From positions 1 through 24,180 of the forward strand of contig CAZUAJ010000012.1 of the NCBI GenBank assembly GCA_964618105.1: a stretch of DNA of 24,180 bases. Reading direction: 5' to 3'. The notes under the pieces were generated by a model. It was given only the letters and a program-made list of their open reading frames with translations, had not been told where the DNA came from and did no database searches. Shown here piece after piece: positions 1 to 7,452 of the stretch; the stretch's first letter is position 1, and every line of letters starts with the position of its first letter. The position numbers were made by a program, and so were the translations under genes. This stretch comes from CAG-273 sp964618105 (GTDB taxonomy: Bacteria; Bacillota; Clostridia; TANB77; CAG-508).

Positions 1-62
1 ATATCAACTGGTTTAAGTGCGTTTTTCCATTTATTTACTGCTAAACTTAGGTTATTTAACAT
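1..62 (-). CDS. possible 5' end of a further minus-strand gene (partial)
   Basis: After the stop of the shifted spoIVFB frame, an ATG at 60-62 opens a frame that stays open for 20 codons to the edge of the window (it reads MLNNLSLAVNKWKNALKPVD). No clear Shine-Dalgarno sequence precedes it, and the fragment is too short to assign to a family. It may be the next gene of the spoIVF operon or only a chance open frame. Confidence 0.25.
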   Translation of the reverse strand, partial: MLNNLSLAVNKWKNALKPVD

Positions 63-86
63 AAATTTCAAGACATTTAGGAAAAA

Positions 87-291
87 TTAACAAGTTTGTT
101 TTATTCCTTCATAAATTTTCTTTTTTAATTTGTATGTTTTTTCATTTTGTATGGTTAAATACCATAAATATGCAAGAATAATTATAATTGCTATATTATG
201 TACAAATAAAATTCCTATTGAAATTAGTATAGTTAACAAAATTACTGTAATTTTTGATATTGTATTTATTATTTTGTATGACGCTTCTCTC
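87..291 (-). pseudogene. spoIVFB: displaced C-terminal part of spoIVFB (frameshift)
   Basis: At about 285-292 a one-base change moves the reading frame. In the alternative frame the protein continues from the KRE region through ASYKIINTISK and a hydrophobic helix (about 20 Ile/Leu/Val-rich residues) to a Lys-rich tail and a stop at 87-89. This is the expected kind of C-terminal membrane segment for the protease. The sequence around the junction (GCGGGAGAGAAGCG) has a GAGA repeat, a plausible slippage or sequencing-error site. Confidence 0.65.
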
Positions 292-741
292 CCGCTTCAA
301 AATTACCACAATTTCTTTTAATATTCTTCCACCATCTAACGGGTATATTGGAAGCAAATTAAACATAGCCAGCAAAATATTTGCATATATTAATGTTTGT
401 TTTAATCCAATTAAACTATCTGGCATAAAATTTGCAATTATTGCAATAAGCAAATTAATTAATGGTCCTGAAAATGCAATTGCAATTTTTTTTATACAAA
501 TTTCATTACCATTTTTTACTTTTGTATTGTAGTCTTGTATGTAATTTCTAAACAATATTTGAAATCCAACTGGTGTTACTTTTATACTACTTGGCATTAG
601 ACCCAAACACATTCCACAAACCAGGTGGCCAATTTCATGTATTAAAGCCAATACCATTAAAAGTGCATATAGCTCAATTTGCTTGGTAAAGTAAAATATT
701 ATTGCAAACAAAAATATTTTCAAATCTATTTTTATACTCAT
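196..741 (-). CDS. spoIVFB: SpoIVFB-type site-2 protease (M50), C-terminus frameshifted
   Basis: This is an intramembrane zinc metalloprotease. In Bacillus subtilis, SpoIVFB cuts pro-sigmaK in the mother-cell membrane. The zinc motif HEIGH (H35, E36, H39) lies in a membrane helix, and the second motif NLLPIYPLDGGRIL (about 128-141) supplies the Asp ligand D136. Several other hydrophobic segments are present. The start at 741 is preceded by a good AAGGAGC site, 39 bases after the SpoIVFA-like gene, so the pair looks like a spoIVF operon. The frame changes character after about residue 150: the last 30 residues are Asn-rich and unlike the family, while another frame continues with a hydrophobic helix to 87. 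The family is usually about 280 residues, so even the repaired protein is short. The M50 call is firm; the SpoIVFB name rests on the neighbour. Confidence 0.85.
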   Translation of the reverse strand: MSIKIDLKIFLFAIIFYFTKQIELYALLMVLALIHEIGHLVCGMCLGLMPSSIKVTPVGFQILFRNYIQDYNTKVKNGNEICIKKIAIAFSGPLINLLIAIIANFMPDSLIGLKQTLIYANILLAMFNLLPIYPLDGGRILKEIVVILKRERSVIQNNKYNIKNYSNFVNYTNFNRNFICT

Positions 742-780
742 TTTTCTGCTCCTTTTTATACTAATACCATGTAATTATTA

Positions 781-1737
781 TTAAAAGTTTAGTATAAGCG
801 CTGGGTCAACAGTTCTATTTTCCCTTCTAATTTCAAAATGCAAATGTGGACCAGTAGTTTTTCCAGTATTTCCTGACAATGCAATTTTCTGACCCTTTTT
901 AATCTTTGCACCCTTTTTTACCAAAATCTTACTACAATGTGCATAAATTGTTGTTACATCTTTATTTACAATTTTAACATGTGTACCATACTCTCCCTCG
1001 TCAGATACTAAGCTAACTGTTCCCTCCATTGCTGCTACTATTGTTGTTCCAACAACAACCCCCAAGTCTATTCCATAATGCTCTGCTGATACTATTTTAG
1101 TTGCTTCTCTTGTACCATACCTAGATGTTACTGTTGCTTTTACAGGTAATTGCATGCTAAAATTTGTTTTTATGTATTCTGCATCTATCTCCATTTGAGA
1201 CTTTTTAGTTGTTTCATCTGTTTCCTTGTTTTCATTAGAGCTTGCCCCACCTATACCTGTTGTTTCATTATTACCTATATTGTTTTGAATATTATTATCA
1301 TTTTTTTCTGTATTTTCGCTATTTACTGTTTGCTCATTAACTTCATTATTTGTTATAGTTTCATTACTTTGTTCACTATTTTGCTCATCATTATTTGTAA
1401 AAATATTTAATTTCTCTTTATTATTTTGCCAAAACTCATTTACACTTGTTGTTATTGCCTCAAAGTTTATATCTTGATTTAAAAATTCTTTTGTTTTGTT
1501 TATTACATTTTCAGAAAATAAATAATTTGCCTCTTTAATTAACGAAAAAACCAAATAAATTAATATACATAGTAATATTTGTATAGCCATTTTTCTATAC
1601 AAGGAAAACTGTCTTTTTTCAGTTTTATCTCTTACCTGAGAACTAGACATTCTAACATCACTATTATTTAGTTTTCTACGGTAATAAATTTCTTCTGCTC
1701 TTTTTATTCTTTCTTCTTGTGATAACACTCTTTCCAA
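781..1737 (-). CDS. membrane-anchored M23 peptidase-domain protein, SpoIVFA-like
   Basis: The protein has a charged cytoplasmic N-terminus (1-48), one membrane helix (about 50-66), a long Asn/Glu-rich low-complexity stretch (about 113-182) and a C-terminal lysostaphin-like M23 domain (about 195-318). The domain keeps all zinc-site motifs: H220xxxD224, H267 in YAHCSK, and HLH at 298-300. In B. subtilis, SpoIVFA is a membrane protein with an M23 fold that holds SpoIVFB in an inhibited complex, and its gene precedes spoIVFB as here. A SpoIIQ-like or other envelope peptidase is the alternative, because the metal ligands look intact. The start is TTG at 1737, placed by a GAGGTG site eight bases upstream. 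Confidence 0.75.
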   Translation of the reverse strand: MERVLSQEERIKRAEEIYYRRKLNNSDVRMSSSQVRDKTEKRQFSLYRKMAIQILLCILIYLVFSLIKEANYLFSENVINKTKEFLNQDINFEAITTSVNEFWQNNKEKLNIFTNNDEQNSEQSNETITNNEVNEQTVNSENTEKNDNNIQNNIGNNETTGIGGASSNENKETDETTKKSQMEIDAEYIKTNFSMQLPVKATVTSRYGTREATKIVSAEHYGIDLGVVVGTTIVAAMEGTVSLVSDEGEYGTHVKIVNKDVTTIYAHCSKILVKKGAKIKKGQKIALSGNTGKTTGPHLHFEIRRENRTVDPALILNF

Positions 1738-1808
1738 AAAAATACACCTCTTCCTTTGTAGGTTTATGCTTAATTTATATGTCAGGAAGAAATGTTTTAT
1801 TCTTAAAA

Positions 1809-2183
1809 TTATATTAAATTTACTAAAATGCTTATAGCCAACATAGCTATTAATGTTTTATTTATAAATTTTAGTCTTTTACATTTTTTATTTAATTTTT
1901 GTATTGATTGATTTTCTTTTTTGTTTTTATTTTCAATTTTTGAAATGTATTCTGCTATTAACATCTGAGCTTCTTTTATTATATAGTCTTTTGAATTCTC
2001 ATGTTTTTGTATCTCACTTTTTGATTTTGAACTTGCTATTTTATTATTCTCTTTTTTTTCTTTTGAAGCAGACTCTAATTTAGGTACTTTTTGATTTTCT
2101 TTCAATACCACTATTGCCTCTTCAACCAAATTTGATGGCAAATCTTTCAACACCACAATATTTTTTAAATTACCTGTATCCAT
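1809..2183 (-). CDS. uncharacterised small protein with C-terminal membrane anchor
   Basis: I do not recognise this 124-residue protein. Residues 1-35 form a compact-looking acidic/hydrophobic segment, 36-70 are Lys/Ser/Glu-rich and probably disordered, and 66-104 are rich in Lys/Glu with coiled-coil character. A single hydrophobic helix (about 108-124) ends the protein, so it would be tail-anchored with the bulk in the cytoplasm. A clear AAAGGA site precedes the ATG at 2183. It sits between yyaC and the SpoIVFA-like gene on the same strand, which suggests a sporulation-linked role; that is inference from position only. Confidence 0.7.
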   Translation of the reverse strand: MDTGNLKNIVVLKDLPSNLVEEAIVVLKENQKVPKLESASKEKKENNKIASSKSKSEIQKHENSKDYIIKEAQMLIAEYISKIENKNKKENQSIQKLNKKCKRLKFINKTLIAMLAISILVNLI

Positions 2184-2236
2184 AGCTTTTTTCCTTTCTT
2201 ATGTTTATATTTCCATTTTTTCCATTTTACATTTTT

Positions 2237-2677
2237 TTATACAAGTAATTCCAAAACAATATTAGTTATTTTTTTACTAACATCTTCTGCTAAGTTTTCT
2301 ATTTCATTAACACTATAATTAGGAATATATTCTTTTGACCCAATGACAGTTTTTATATTAAAATCTGCTGGGAAATATATGCTTTGATTAAAAGCTTTGC
2401 CAATTTCTACCCCACCTTTATTTAAATAAGAACTTCCTATTTGTTCTTTTTTTCCAATAGCAGAATCTATTAAAATAAGTTGACCTGTTTTTTTTATATT
2501 TTGCAAAATATGTGTTGCATTTTTTAAATGTATTGGATTTTTCATTGTTCCATAAACAATTATTTCAGGGTTTGAATAAAATATTTTATTTAATTTATTT
2601 CCCACTCTAGGTCCAAATGAGTCTTCAATTATTTTATCTGTTCCAATACACACAAAAGTATAATTTATATTTTTCAT
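2237..2677 (-). CDS. yyaC: YyaC family spore protein (germination-protease-like fold)
   Basis: The N-terminal CIGTDKIIEDSFGPRVG segment (residues 10-26) and the later VYGTMKNPIHLKN and LILIDSAIG segments are typical of the YyaC family (DUF1256, spore protease YyaC), which is related in fold to the germination protease Gpr. The length of 146 residues is slightly under the usual size. In B. subtilis yyaC is a sporulation gene; its substrate is not established to my knowledge. The start ATG at 2677 lies 12 bases after the preceding small gene with only a weak ribosome site, which suggests translational coupling. The surrounding spoIVF-like genes fit a sporulation role. Confidence 0.85.
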   Translation of the reverse strand: MKNINYTFVCIGTDKIIEDSFGPRVGNKLNKIFYSNPEIIVYGTMKNPIHLKNATHILQNIKKTGQLILIDSAIGKKEQIGSSYLNKGGVEIGKAFNQSIYFPADFNIKTVIGSKEYIPNYSVNEIENLAEDVSKKITNIVLELLV

Positions 2678-2689
2678 ACTCTATTTTTA

Positions 2690-2935
2690 TTAGTCTTTAT
2701 CCAAAGAAATTACTATTTTTACTTCTTTATTTTTTTGATATTTTTTTATAATATCTTCCGAAAAGCCAGCAACTTCACTTGAAATAACTATTGTATCATA
2801 GTTATTTTTTACAAGTTCCTTCATTTTATTGTCTGTTTGTTCTAAATCTGATAACGAAAAAACATCAAACCCTAAAGCTTCTGGCAAACGAAAACTTTTT
2901 TTATCTTGCTCATATTTGAGCCATGAAATTTTCAT
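2690..2935 (-). CDS. uncharacterised 81-residue alpha/beta protein
   Basis: I do not recognise the family. The pattern of alternating strands and helices (KISWLKYEQ, GFDVFSL, YDTIVISSEVAGF, VKIVISLDKD) is loosely like the small Rossmann-like fold of V-ATPase subunit F, but this is a weak resemblance. I place the start at the ATG at 2935, because a GGTGAT site sits six bases upstream; an earlier in-frame ATG at 2947 has no clear ribosome site. It is 12 bases from yyaC and follows the repeat-protein gene, so it is probably co-transcribed with the spore cluster. Confidence 0.65.
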   Translation of the reverse strand: MKISWLKYEQDKKSFRLPEALGFDVFSLSDLEQTDNKMKELVKNNYDTIVISSEVAGFSEDIIKKYQKNKEVKIVISLDKD

Positions 2936-2986
2936 TATTATCACCATTACTATTGTTTGATGTTTTTATTTAAAATATTCTATTTT

Positions 2987-3514
2987 TTAATTTTCTTGTG
3001 GCGGATTTAATATTAATTGTATATCTTCATCATTTTTCAATTCTTCTGACGATATGTATTCTTTAGCCCTTTTGTCCTGTTTTATTGCAGCAAGAACTAT
3101 ATCTTTATCTCTTCTTAATCTATTACTTGCATATTTTAATATTAGCCCTTTATTTGTTACAGCTGTCAAAACAGTTTCTTTATCATCTCTTAATTCTTTC
3201 GAAGCATAATACAATATTTGTCCATCTACTTTTAATCCAGGTAACATTATTTGCTTATCAGCTCGTAGCCTTTCACTTATATAACAAGCTGTCCAACCAA
3301 CTTTTGATACAGATTCTGATACTATTTGTTCATTATTCTTTAATCTAGTACTTACAAATTCTAATGCTATTGGATTTTGTATAACTGCTTTCATTGCAAC
3401 TTCTTCGTCGTCTTGTAAACGTTTTGAAGCAAAATCCAACATTTTGCCATCTTTTTCTACCATACTCAAAACATATTCTTTATTATTCGCCTGTTCTAAA
3501 TTGAATTCGTCCAT
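2987..3514 (-). CDS. DUF4116-type tandem-repeat protein
   Basis: The 175 residues are almost entirely made of six helical repeats of about 25 residues, starting near residues 11, 37, 62, 87, 112 and 137, with the consensus (K/E)(E/D)xVLxAVxxNGxALxYASxRLRDD. This matches the DUF4116 repeat, found in many uncharacterised bacterial proteins and thought to form a helical repeat scaffold. No signal peptide or membrane segment is seen. The gene begins four bases after the nrdD-like stop, and its GAAGGA ribosome site lies within the last codons of that gene, so the two are translationally linked. Its function is unknown. Confidence 0.85.
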   Translation of the reverse strand: MDEFNLEQANNKEYVLSMVEKDGKMLDFASKRLQDDEEVAMKAVIQNPIALEFVSTRLKNNEQIVSESVSKVGWTACYISERLRADKQIMLPGLKVDGQILYYASKELRDDKETVLTAVTNKGLILKYASNRLRRDKDIVLAAIKQDKRAKEYISSEELKNDEDIQLILNPPQEN

Positions 3515-3518
3515 TATT

Positions 3519-5678
3519 TTATCCTTCTTTAATTATAATTTTACCATAACCAATTTCATTTTCTTTCATTACTTTTATAATATTTTTTATATCTTGTACA
3601 GTTCCGTTTTTTAATTGTACTATTGTAACATGCCCGCCATTTGTTAAACTATGATACTTTGCCTCAATCTTAATTTTTTCTTCAACAGTTATCTTGCAAT
3701 TTTCTGGAATATGAAATGAATTTGTATAACCATTTTTATCTGTTATTCCCTTTAGCTTTCCATAAATTGCTTGATCTAATTTTATAAATTTATATGCAAT
3801 TTCTTCTTTTGATGTTGCTACTAAATTAAAATTCAAATTATATTTTTCTGAATATTCATCACATTTTTTTCTCATAAATTCTATTATTTTTATGCCAAGT
3901 TTTTGAGCTTGTTTTGACTCTCCTTGATGTTCACCAATTAATGCATTCAAACATTCTGCTAACCCACTAAACCCTATATTTAATGTTCCATGTTTTAATA
4001 TTTTTTTCAAATTATCATTTTCTTTTACTTTTTCACTATCTATCCATACATTTTGTTCTAATAAAAAAGGGAAATTGTAAGTATTTTTTTTGCATTGTAT
4101 CTCATATCTTTCTAGCAGTTGATCTTTTGTTAAATCAATTTTCTCTTCTAATTCTGCAAAAAAATTGTCCAAATTTGCTTTATCATTTGAAACTATTCCA
4201 TGTTTTATTCCCAATCTTGGTAAGTTTATAGATGTTGTTGATAATACCCCCCTTCCAGCTGTTACAGCTTTACTTGAATCTATTACATTTTCTAATATTC
4301 TTGTTCCTATTCCTGTATATGCTACTTCTGTGTCATAATCTCCTTGTTTGTAACCTTCAACATTAAACTCTGCATCTAAAAACGAAAAATTTATGTTTTT
4401 CTTCTTTGTTGCTACAAAGCACGCCAATTCAAACAAGTCATAATTTACATCTTTTTCATTATAATTTATTCCTGTTTTTATTTTAAAAATTATCGTTGGA
4501 AAAATACATTCTTCTAGTTTTTCTATTGCTGTTAACATTGACTTCGTAACCATTCTACCTTCTGGCGTACTATCTGTTCCAAAATTAATACAAGAAAAAG
4601 GTAGTCTATTTCCTGCTCTTGAATGAATTGTATTCAAATCATATATAAATGACTCCATTGCTTGTAGCGTAAGTTTTTTAGTTTTTTCAAGTGCCTTATT
4701 ATATGCAATTTTAAACAACCTTTTAAGTTCAGCTGATTCTCTACAATATTTGTCAAATACACTTGATGCAAATTCAATAGTACTTATTTTTTCTATTTCT
4801 CTTTCAATTCCATTTATTGCTATAAATTTATCAAAATCAGTAAGTTCTAAATAATCAAAAATAATTTGTTTTAATTGTTTTTTAAATGTATTTAATACTC
4901 CTTTAGCCATATAATAATCAAATGACGGAATATTTTGTTCTCCATATTGGTCATTTTGATTTGCCTGTATTGCTACTGTTGCCACATTCGAATATTCCAT
5001 TATTCCACTTGGTGCTTTTATATAATTTTTTCCAACATAAAAACCATTATTAAACAGTTTTTCTATATCAATTTGGCAAGTACTTGTTGTGCCTGTTGGT
5101 ATAAAGTTCATTCCATGAATATATATATCTCCATTTTCATCTGCATCTGAAAACTTTTTTTTCATTAAATACGTTATAGCAAACTGCCTTGAAATGGTAC
5201 TTGCATATTGAAACATATTTCCCATTGTAGTTTCATTATCGTTATTTCTTTCTTTTTTATTATCTACTAAATTTGCTGATTTTAGTCCCAAATTTTCTAA
5301 GGCTTTTAAAAATTTGTGTTGTTTTTTTTCATCAAAAAATAGTTGTCTTGATTGTGCCCTTTTTTCACGATAACTAGAAAATGCATTATACACATCTTGA
5401 TACCCATTGTTTTTTAGTTCTTCTTCTATTAAGTCTTGAATTTGTTCAATTTTTATTTTCTCGGCATCTACTTTTTCAATTCTTTTTAACACTTTGCTAT
5501 ATACTTTATTTACATCTATTTCATTGTATTTAGCATTTTCTATAGGTTCGTTTCCAACAACATCTCCAAAGCCCTGTTGAATAGCTATGGCAATTTTTGC
5601 TCCATCAAATTGAGCCTTTTTTCCATCTCTTTTTATTACTATTTTTTTTGCAACTTTTTCAGGAACTTCAATTAGCAT
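3519..5678 (-). CDS. nrdD: NrdD-like class III ribonucleotide reductase homologue lacking the glycyl-radical end
   Basis: Class III reductases make deoxynucleotides anaerobically, using a C-terminal glycyl radical that produces a thiyl radical on a finger-loop Cys. This 719-residue protein has an ATP-cone (about 10-100, with IKRDGKKAQFDGAKI) and the NrdD barrel: STCQIDIEKLF (about 199-209), QANQNDQYGEQNIPSFDY, SCINFGTDSTPEGRMV, SINLPRLGI and YTNSFHIP. It is abnormal in two ways. The loop that usually reads AYMGCRTRV reads AYTGIGTRI, so Ile457 stands where the radical Cys is expected. The chain ends at ENEIGYGKIIIKEG, before the usual SINHPVD, CxxC...CxxC zinc site and RxxGY glycyl-radical motif. 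No nrdG activase is nearby. The start ATG at 5678 has GGAGGTC five bases upstream; the longer upstream frame overlaps the spo0A terminator and is not used. It may be inactive, regulatory, or use a separate radical domain. Confidence 0.85.
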   Translation of the reverse strand: MLIEVPEKVAKKIVIKRDGKKAQFDGAKIAIAIQQGFGDVVGNEPIENAKYNEIDVNKVYSKVLKRIEKVDAEKIKIEQIQDLIEEELKNNGYQDVYNAFSSYREKRAQSRQLFFDEKKQHKFLKALENLGLKSANLVDNKKERNNDNETTMGNMFQYASTISRQFAITYLMKKKFSDADENGDIYIHGMNFIPTGTTSTCQIDIEKLFNNGFYVGKNYIKAPSGIMEYSNVATVAIQANQNDQYGEQNIPSFDYYMAKGVLNTFKKQLKQIIFDYLELTDFDKFIAINGIEREIEKISTIEFASSVFDKYCRESAELKRLFKIAYNKALEKTKKLTLQAMESFIYDLNTIHSRAGNRLPFSCINFGTDSTPEGRMVTKSMLTAIEKLEECIFPTIIFKIKTGINYNEKDVNYDLFELACFVATKKKNINFSFLDAEFNVEGYKQGDYDTEVAYTGIGTRILENVIDSSKAVTAGRGVLSTTSINLPRLGIKHGIVSNDKANLDNFFAELEEKIDLTKDQLLERYEIQCKKNTYNFPFLLEQNVWIDSEKVKENDNLKKILKHGTLNIGFSGLAECLNALIGEHQGESKQAQKLGIKIIEFMRKKCDEYSEKYNLNFNLVATSKEEIAYKFIKLDQAIYGKLKGITDKNGYTNSFHIPENCKITVEEKIKIEAKYHSLTNGGHVTIVQLKNGTVQDIKNIIKVMKENEIGYGKIIIKEG

Positions 5679-5711
5679 TTTTGACCTCCATTTCTTTTTT
5701 CTATGTTTAAT

Positions 5712-5740
5712 ACTATACGACATTTGTTTGTAAAAATCAA
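5712..5740 (-). promoter_or_regulatory. sigmaA-type promoter of the nrdD-like gene
   Basis: On the minus strand a -35 element TTGATT (5735-5740) is separated by 17 bases from a -10 element TATAGT (5712-5717), and the ATG lies about 34 bases further on. The -35 element is part of the 3' arm of the spo0A terminator hairpin. Confidence 0.5.
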
Positions 5741-5780
5741 GCGAACAAGGTAATTCTTTTTTACTTTGTTCGCTTGATTT
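5731..5780 (-). terminator. terminator after spo0A
   Basis: A perfect 15-bp inverted repeat (arms at 5766-5780 and 5734-5748) starts five bases after the spo0A stop. On the minus strand the 3' arm runs into five U residues, as in an intrinsic terminator. Confidence 0.75.
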
Positions 5781-5784
5781 TATA

Positions 5785-6603
5785 CTATGCACTTTTAAGT
5801 TCTAGCCTTAATTTATCACTAATCATTGCTATAAATTCAGAATTTGTTGGCTTTCCTTTTGCTGCAGATACTGTATAACCAAATATATTTTCAACTGTCG
5901 CTTGCTCTCCTCTACCCCATGCAACTTCTATTGCATGACGTATAGCTCTTTCAACTCTTGAAGGTGTTGTATTGTATTTATTCGCAATTTCTGGATAAAG
6001 TTGTTTTGTAATTTGATTTATTACTTCCGTATCTTTTATTACCATCATTATTGCTTCTCTTAAATATTGATAGCCTTTTATGTGTGCTGGTACTCCAACT
6101 TCATGAATGATATTTGTTACAAGTGCTTCTAGATTTTCTTCACTTTTCTTTTTCTCTGGTGCAATATCTATATACTGTGCTTTTATTTCTCTTGTAAACA
6201 TACCTCCTTTTAATTGAGATGGTTGATAATTTTTAAGCTCCTTCATTCTTTTTATTAAAACTGTTATATCAAAAGGTTTTATAACATAATATTGAGCACC
6301 TAAAGATATTGCTTTTTGTGTTATTTTATCTTGTCCTACAGCAGATAAAATAATTGCTAGTGGTCTTTTTTCTAAATTTGTTTCACTTAACTTTTCTAAT
6401 ACTCCCAATCCATCTAAATGAGGCATAATAATGTCTAATAATAAAATATCTGGTTTTAGTTCCACAGCCATATTATAAGCTTCATTACCATCTTTAGCAA
6501 TTCCAATAATTTGAATTTGCTCTTCTCTTTCTAGATAGCTAGACAAAGTCATAGTAAAATCACTATTGTCATCTGCCACTAATACTGTAATTTTCTCATT
6601 CAC
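5785..6603 (-). CDS. spo0A: Spo0A, master regulator of sporulation
   Basis: This response regulator starts sporulation when phosphorylated. The receiver domain (1-122) has the acidic pair D11/D12, the phospho-acceptor D57 in LLLDIIMP, S87 in ILSA and K109 in VIKPF. The Spo0A-specific DNA-binding domain (about 150-272) carries the recognition helix TPSRVERAIRHAIEVAWGRG (213-232), nearly invariant in the family. The length of 272 is normal. The start is GTG at 6603, with a GGGGG site about eight bases upstream. The gene has its own promoter (6650-6678) and a strong terminator, so it appears monocistronic. In many clostridia spoIVB lies just upstream of spo0A; here a yigZ-like gene does. Confidence 0.97.
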   Translation of the reverse strand: MNEKITVLVADDNSDFTMTLSSYLEREEQIQIIGIAKDGNEAYNMAVELKPDILLLDIIMPHLDGLGVLEKLSETNLEKRPLAIILSAVGQDKITQKAISLGAQYYVIKPFDITVLIKRMKELKNYQPSQLKGGMFTREIKAQYIDIAPEKKKSEENLEALVTNIIHEVGVPAHIKGYQYLREAIMMVIKDTEVINQITKQLYPEIANKYNTTPSRVERAIRHAIEVAWGRGEQATVENIFGYTVSAAKGKPTNSEFIAMISDKLRLELKSA

Positions 6604-6649
6604 AATCTTTTCCCCCTACTTTTATATTTGTAAATTTTTTACAGTCATA

Positions 6650-6678
6650 ATTATATTATGAATATAAAAAATTTGCAA
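6650..6678 (-). promoter_or_regulatory. sigmaA-type promoter of spo0A
   Basis: TTGCAA (6673-6678) and TATAAT (6650-6655) are separated by 17 bases, about 47 bases upstream of the GTG start. The -35 element is part of the 8-bp inverted repeat TTGCAATA/TATTGCAA at 6673-6712. Confidence 0.65.
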
Positions 6679-6712
6679 TAGTTTTTTGGAATTTTTTTCC
6701 ATTTTATTGCAA
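6673..6712. promoter_or_regulatory. dyad overlapping the spo0A -35 element (possible operator)
   Basis: Perfect 8-bp arms TTGCAATA (6673-6680) and TATTGCAA (6705-6712) enclose a smaller GGAA/TTCC dyad. The inner arm includes the -35 hexamer. The symmetry and position would suit a regulator binding site; the binding protein is unknown. Confidence 0.35.
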
Positions 6713-6786
6713 AAATATGTATTTTATTTAATTTTTCTTTAGTAGGAACTCCCATTAGGTTTTTAATGTATATTTATACAAAAAAA

Positions 6787-7404
6787 TTATGAATTTATAT
6801 AAACATTTCCTAAAATTTTTATATTTTTTATATTATACTGTCTTTTTATTTCTTCACATAACAATGTTTCCTTTATTTTAATACCTACTTGTATTTTACA
6901 AATTATATTTTGTATATAGTCAACATTTTTTATTATTATGTTATTTACTTGACAATAATGTTGAAATTTTTCAAATTTATCATAATCTATTTCTAACTCT
7001 AGTTCTTCTCCTTGTTGTATATCTATTATTTTTGTTTTTTCTATTGCCTGTTTAGCCGCTTCAGTATAAGCCCTAACCAATCCACCCGTTCCTAATAAAA
7101 CTCCTCCAAAATATCTTGTCACTATTACTAAACAATTTGTAATATGTAATTTTGAAAGTAAATTAAGCATTGGTGCTCCTGCTGTACCGCTTGGTTCTCC
7201 ATCATCACTAGCTTTTTCTATAATTGCATTTTGCTCTACCACTCTATATGCGAAACAATTGTGTTTTGCATCATAATATTTCTTTTTTATTTCCTTTATT
7301 TTTGTTTCAGCCTCTTCTATTGATTCAACATAATATAAATTACATATAAATTTTGACTTTTTTTCAACAACTTCAGCTTGTGTGTTACATGCAATAGTTT
7401 TCAT
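6787..7404 (-). CDS. yigZ: YigZ/YvyE (IMPACT) family protein
   Basis: The N-terminal half contains the family core: KSKFICNLYYVES near residue 16, YDAKHNCFAYRV (about 43-54), ASDDGEPSGTAGAPML (about 65-80) and VTRYFGGVLLGTGGLVRAYTEAA (about 95-117). The C-terminal part (about 130-205) is the second alpha/beta domain of the family. YigZ proteins are related to the eukaryotic IMPACT protein; their molecular role in bacteria is not well defined. The length of 205 is typical. The gene is the last of the set read from 13116-13144, although I see no clear terminator behind it. Confidence 0.9.
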   Translation of the reverse strand: MKTIACNTQAEVVEKKSKFICNLYYVESIEEAETKIKEIKKKYYDAKHNCFAYRVVEQNAIIEKASDDGEPSGTAGAPMLNLLSKLHITNCLVIVTRYFGGVLLGTGGLVRAYTEAAKQAIEKTKIIDIQQGEELELEIDYDKFEKFQHYCQVNNIIIKNVDYIQNIICKIQVGIKIKETLLCEEIKRQYNIKNIKILGNVYINS

Positions 7405-7452
7405 TAAAAAATATTCCCTTTCTCCTATTTGCTTTTAAAATAATGTTTTTTA

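Noticed and set aside
3519..3530. Read-through of the NrdD stop codon or recoding to reach a C-terminal radical domain
   Set aside because: The sequence after the stop, in any frame, does not encode CxxC or RxxGY motifs; it is the start of the repeat-protein gene.
5679..5792. Longer N-terminus for the NrdD-like protein (38 extra codons, overlapping spo0A)
   Set aside because: It would read through the spo0A terminator and promoter, and the ATG at 5678 has a perfect ribosome site right before the ATP-cone.
6721..6786. Terminator after the yigZ-like gene
   Set aside because: Only short and unstable pairings are possible in this stretch; no stem with a U run was found.
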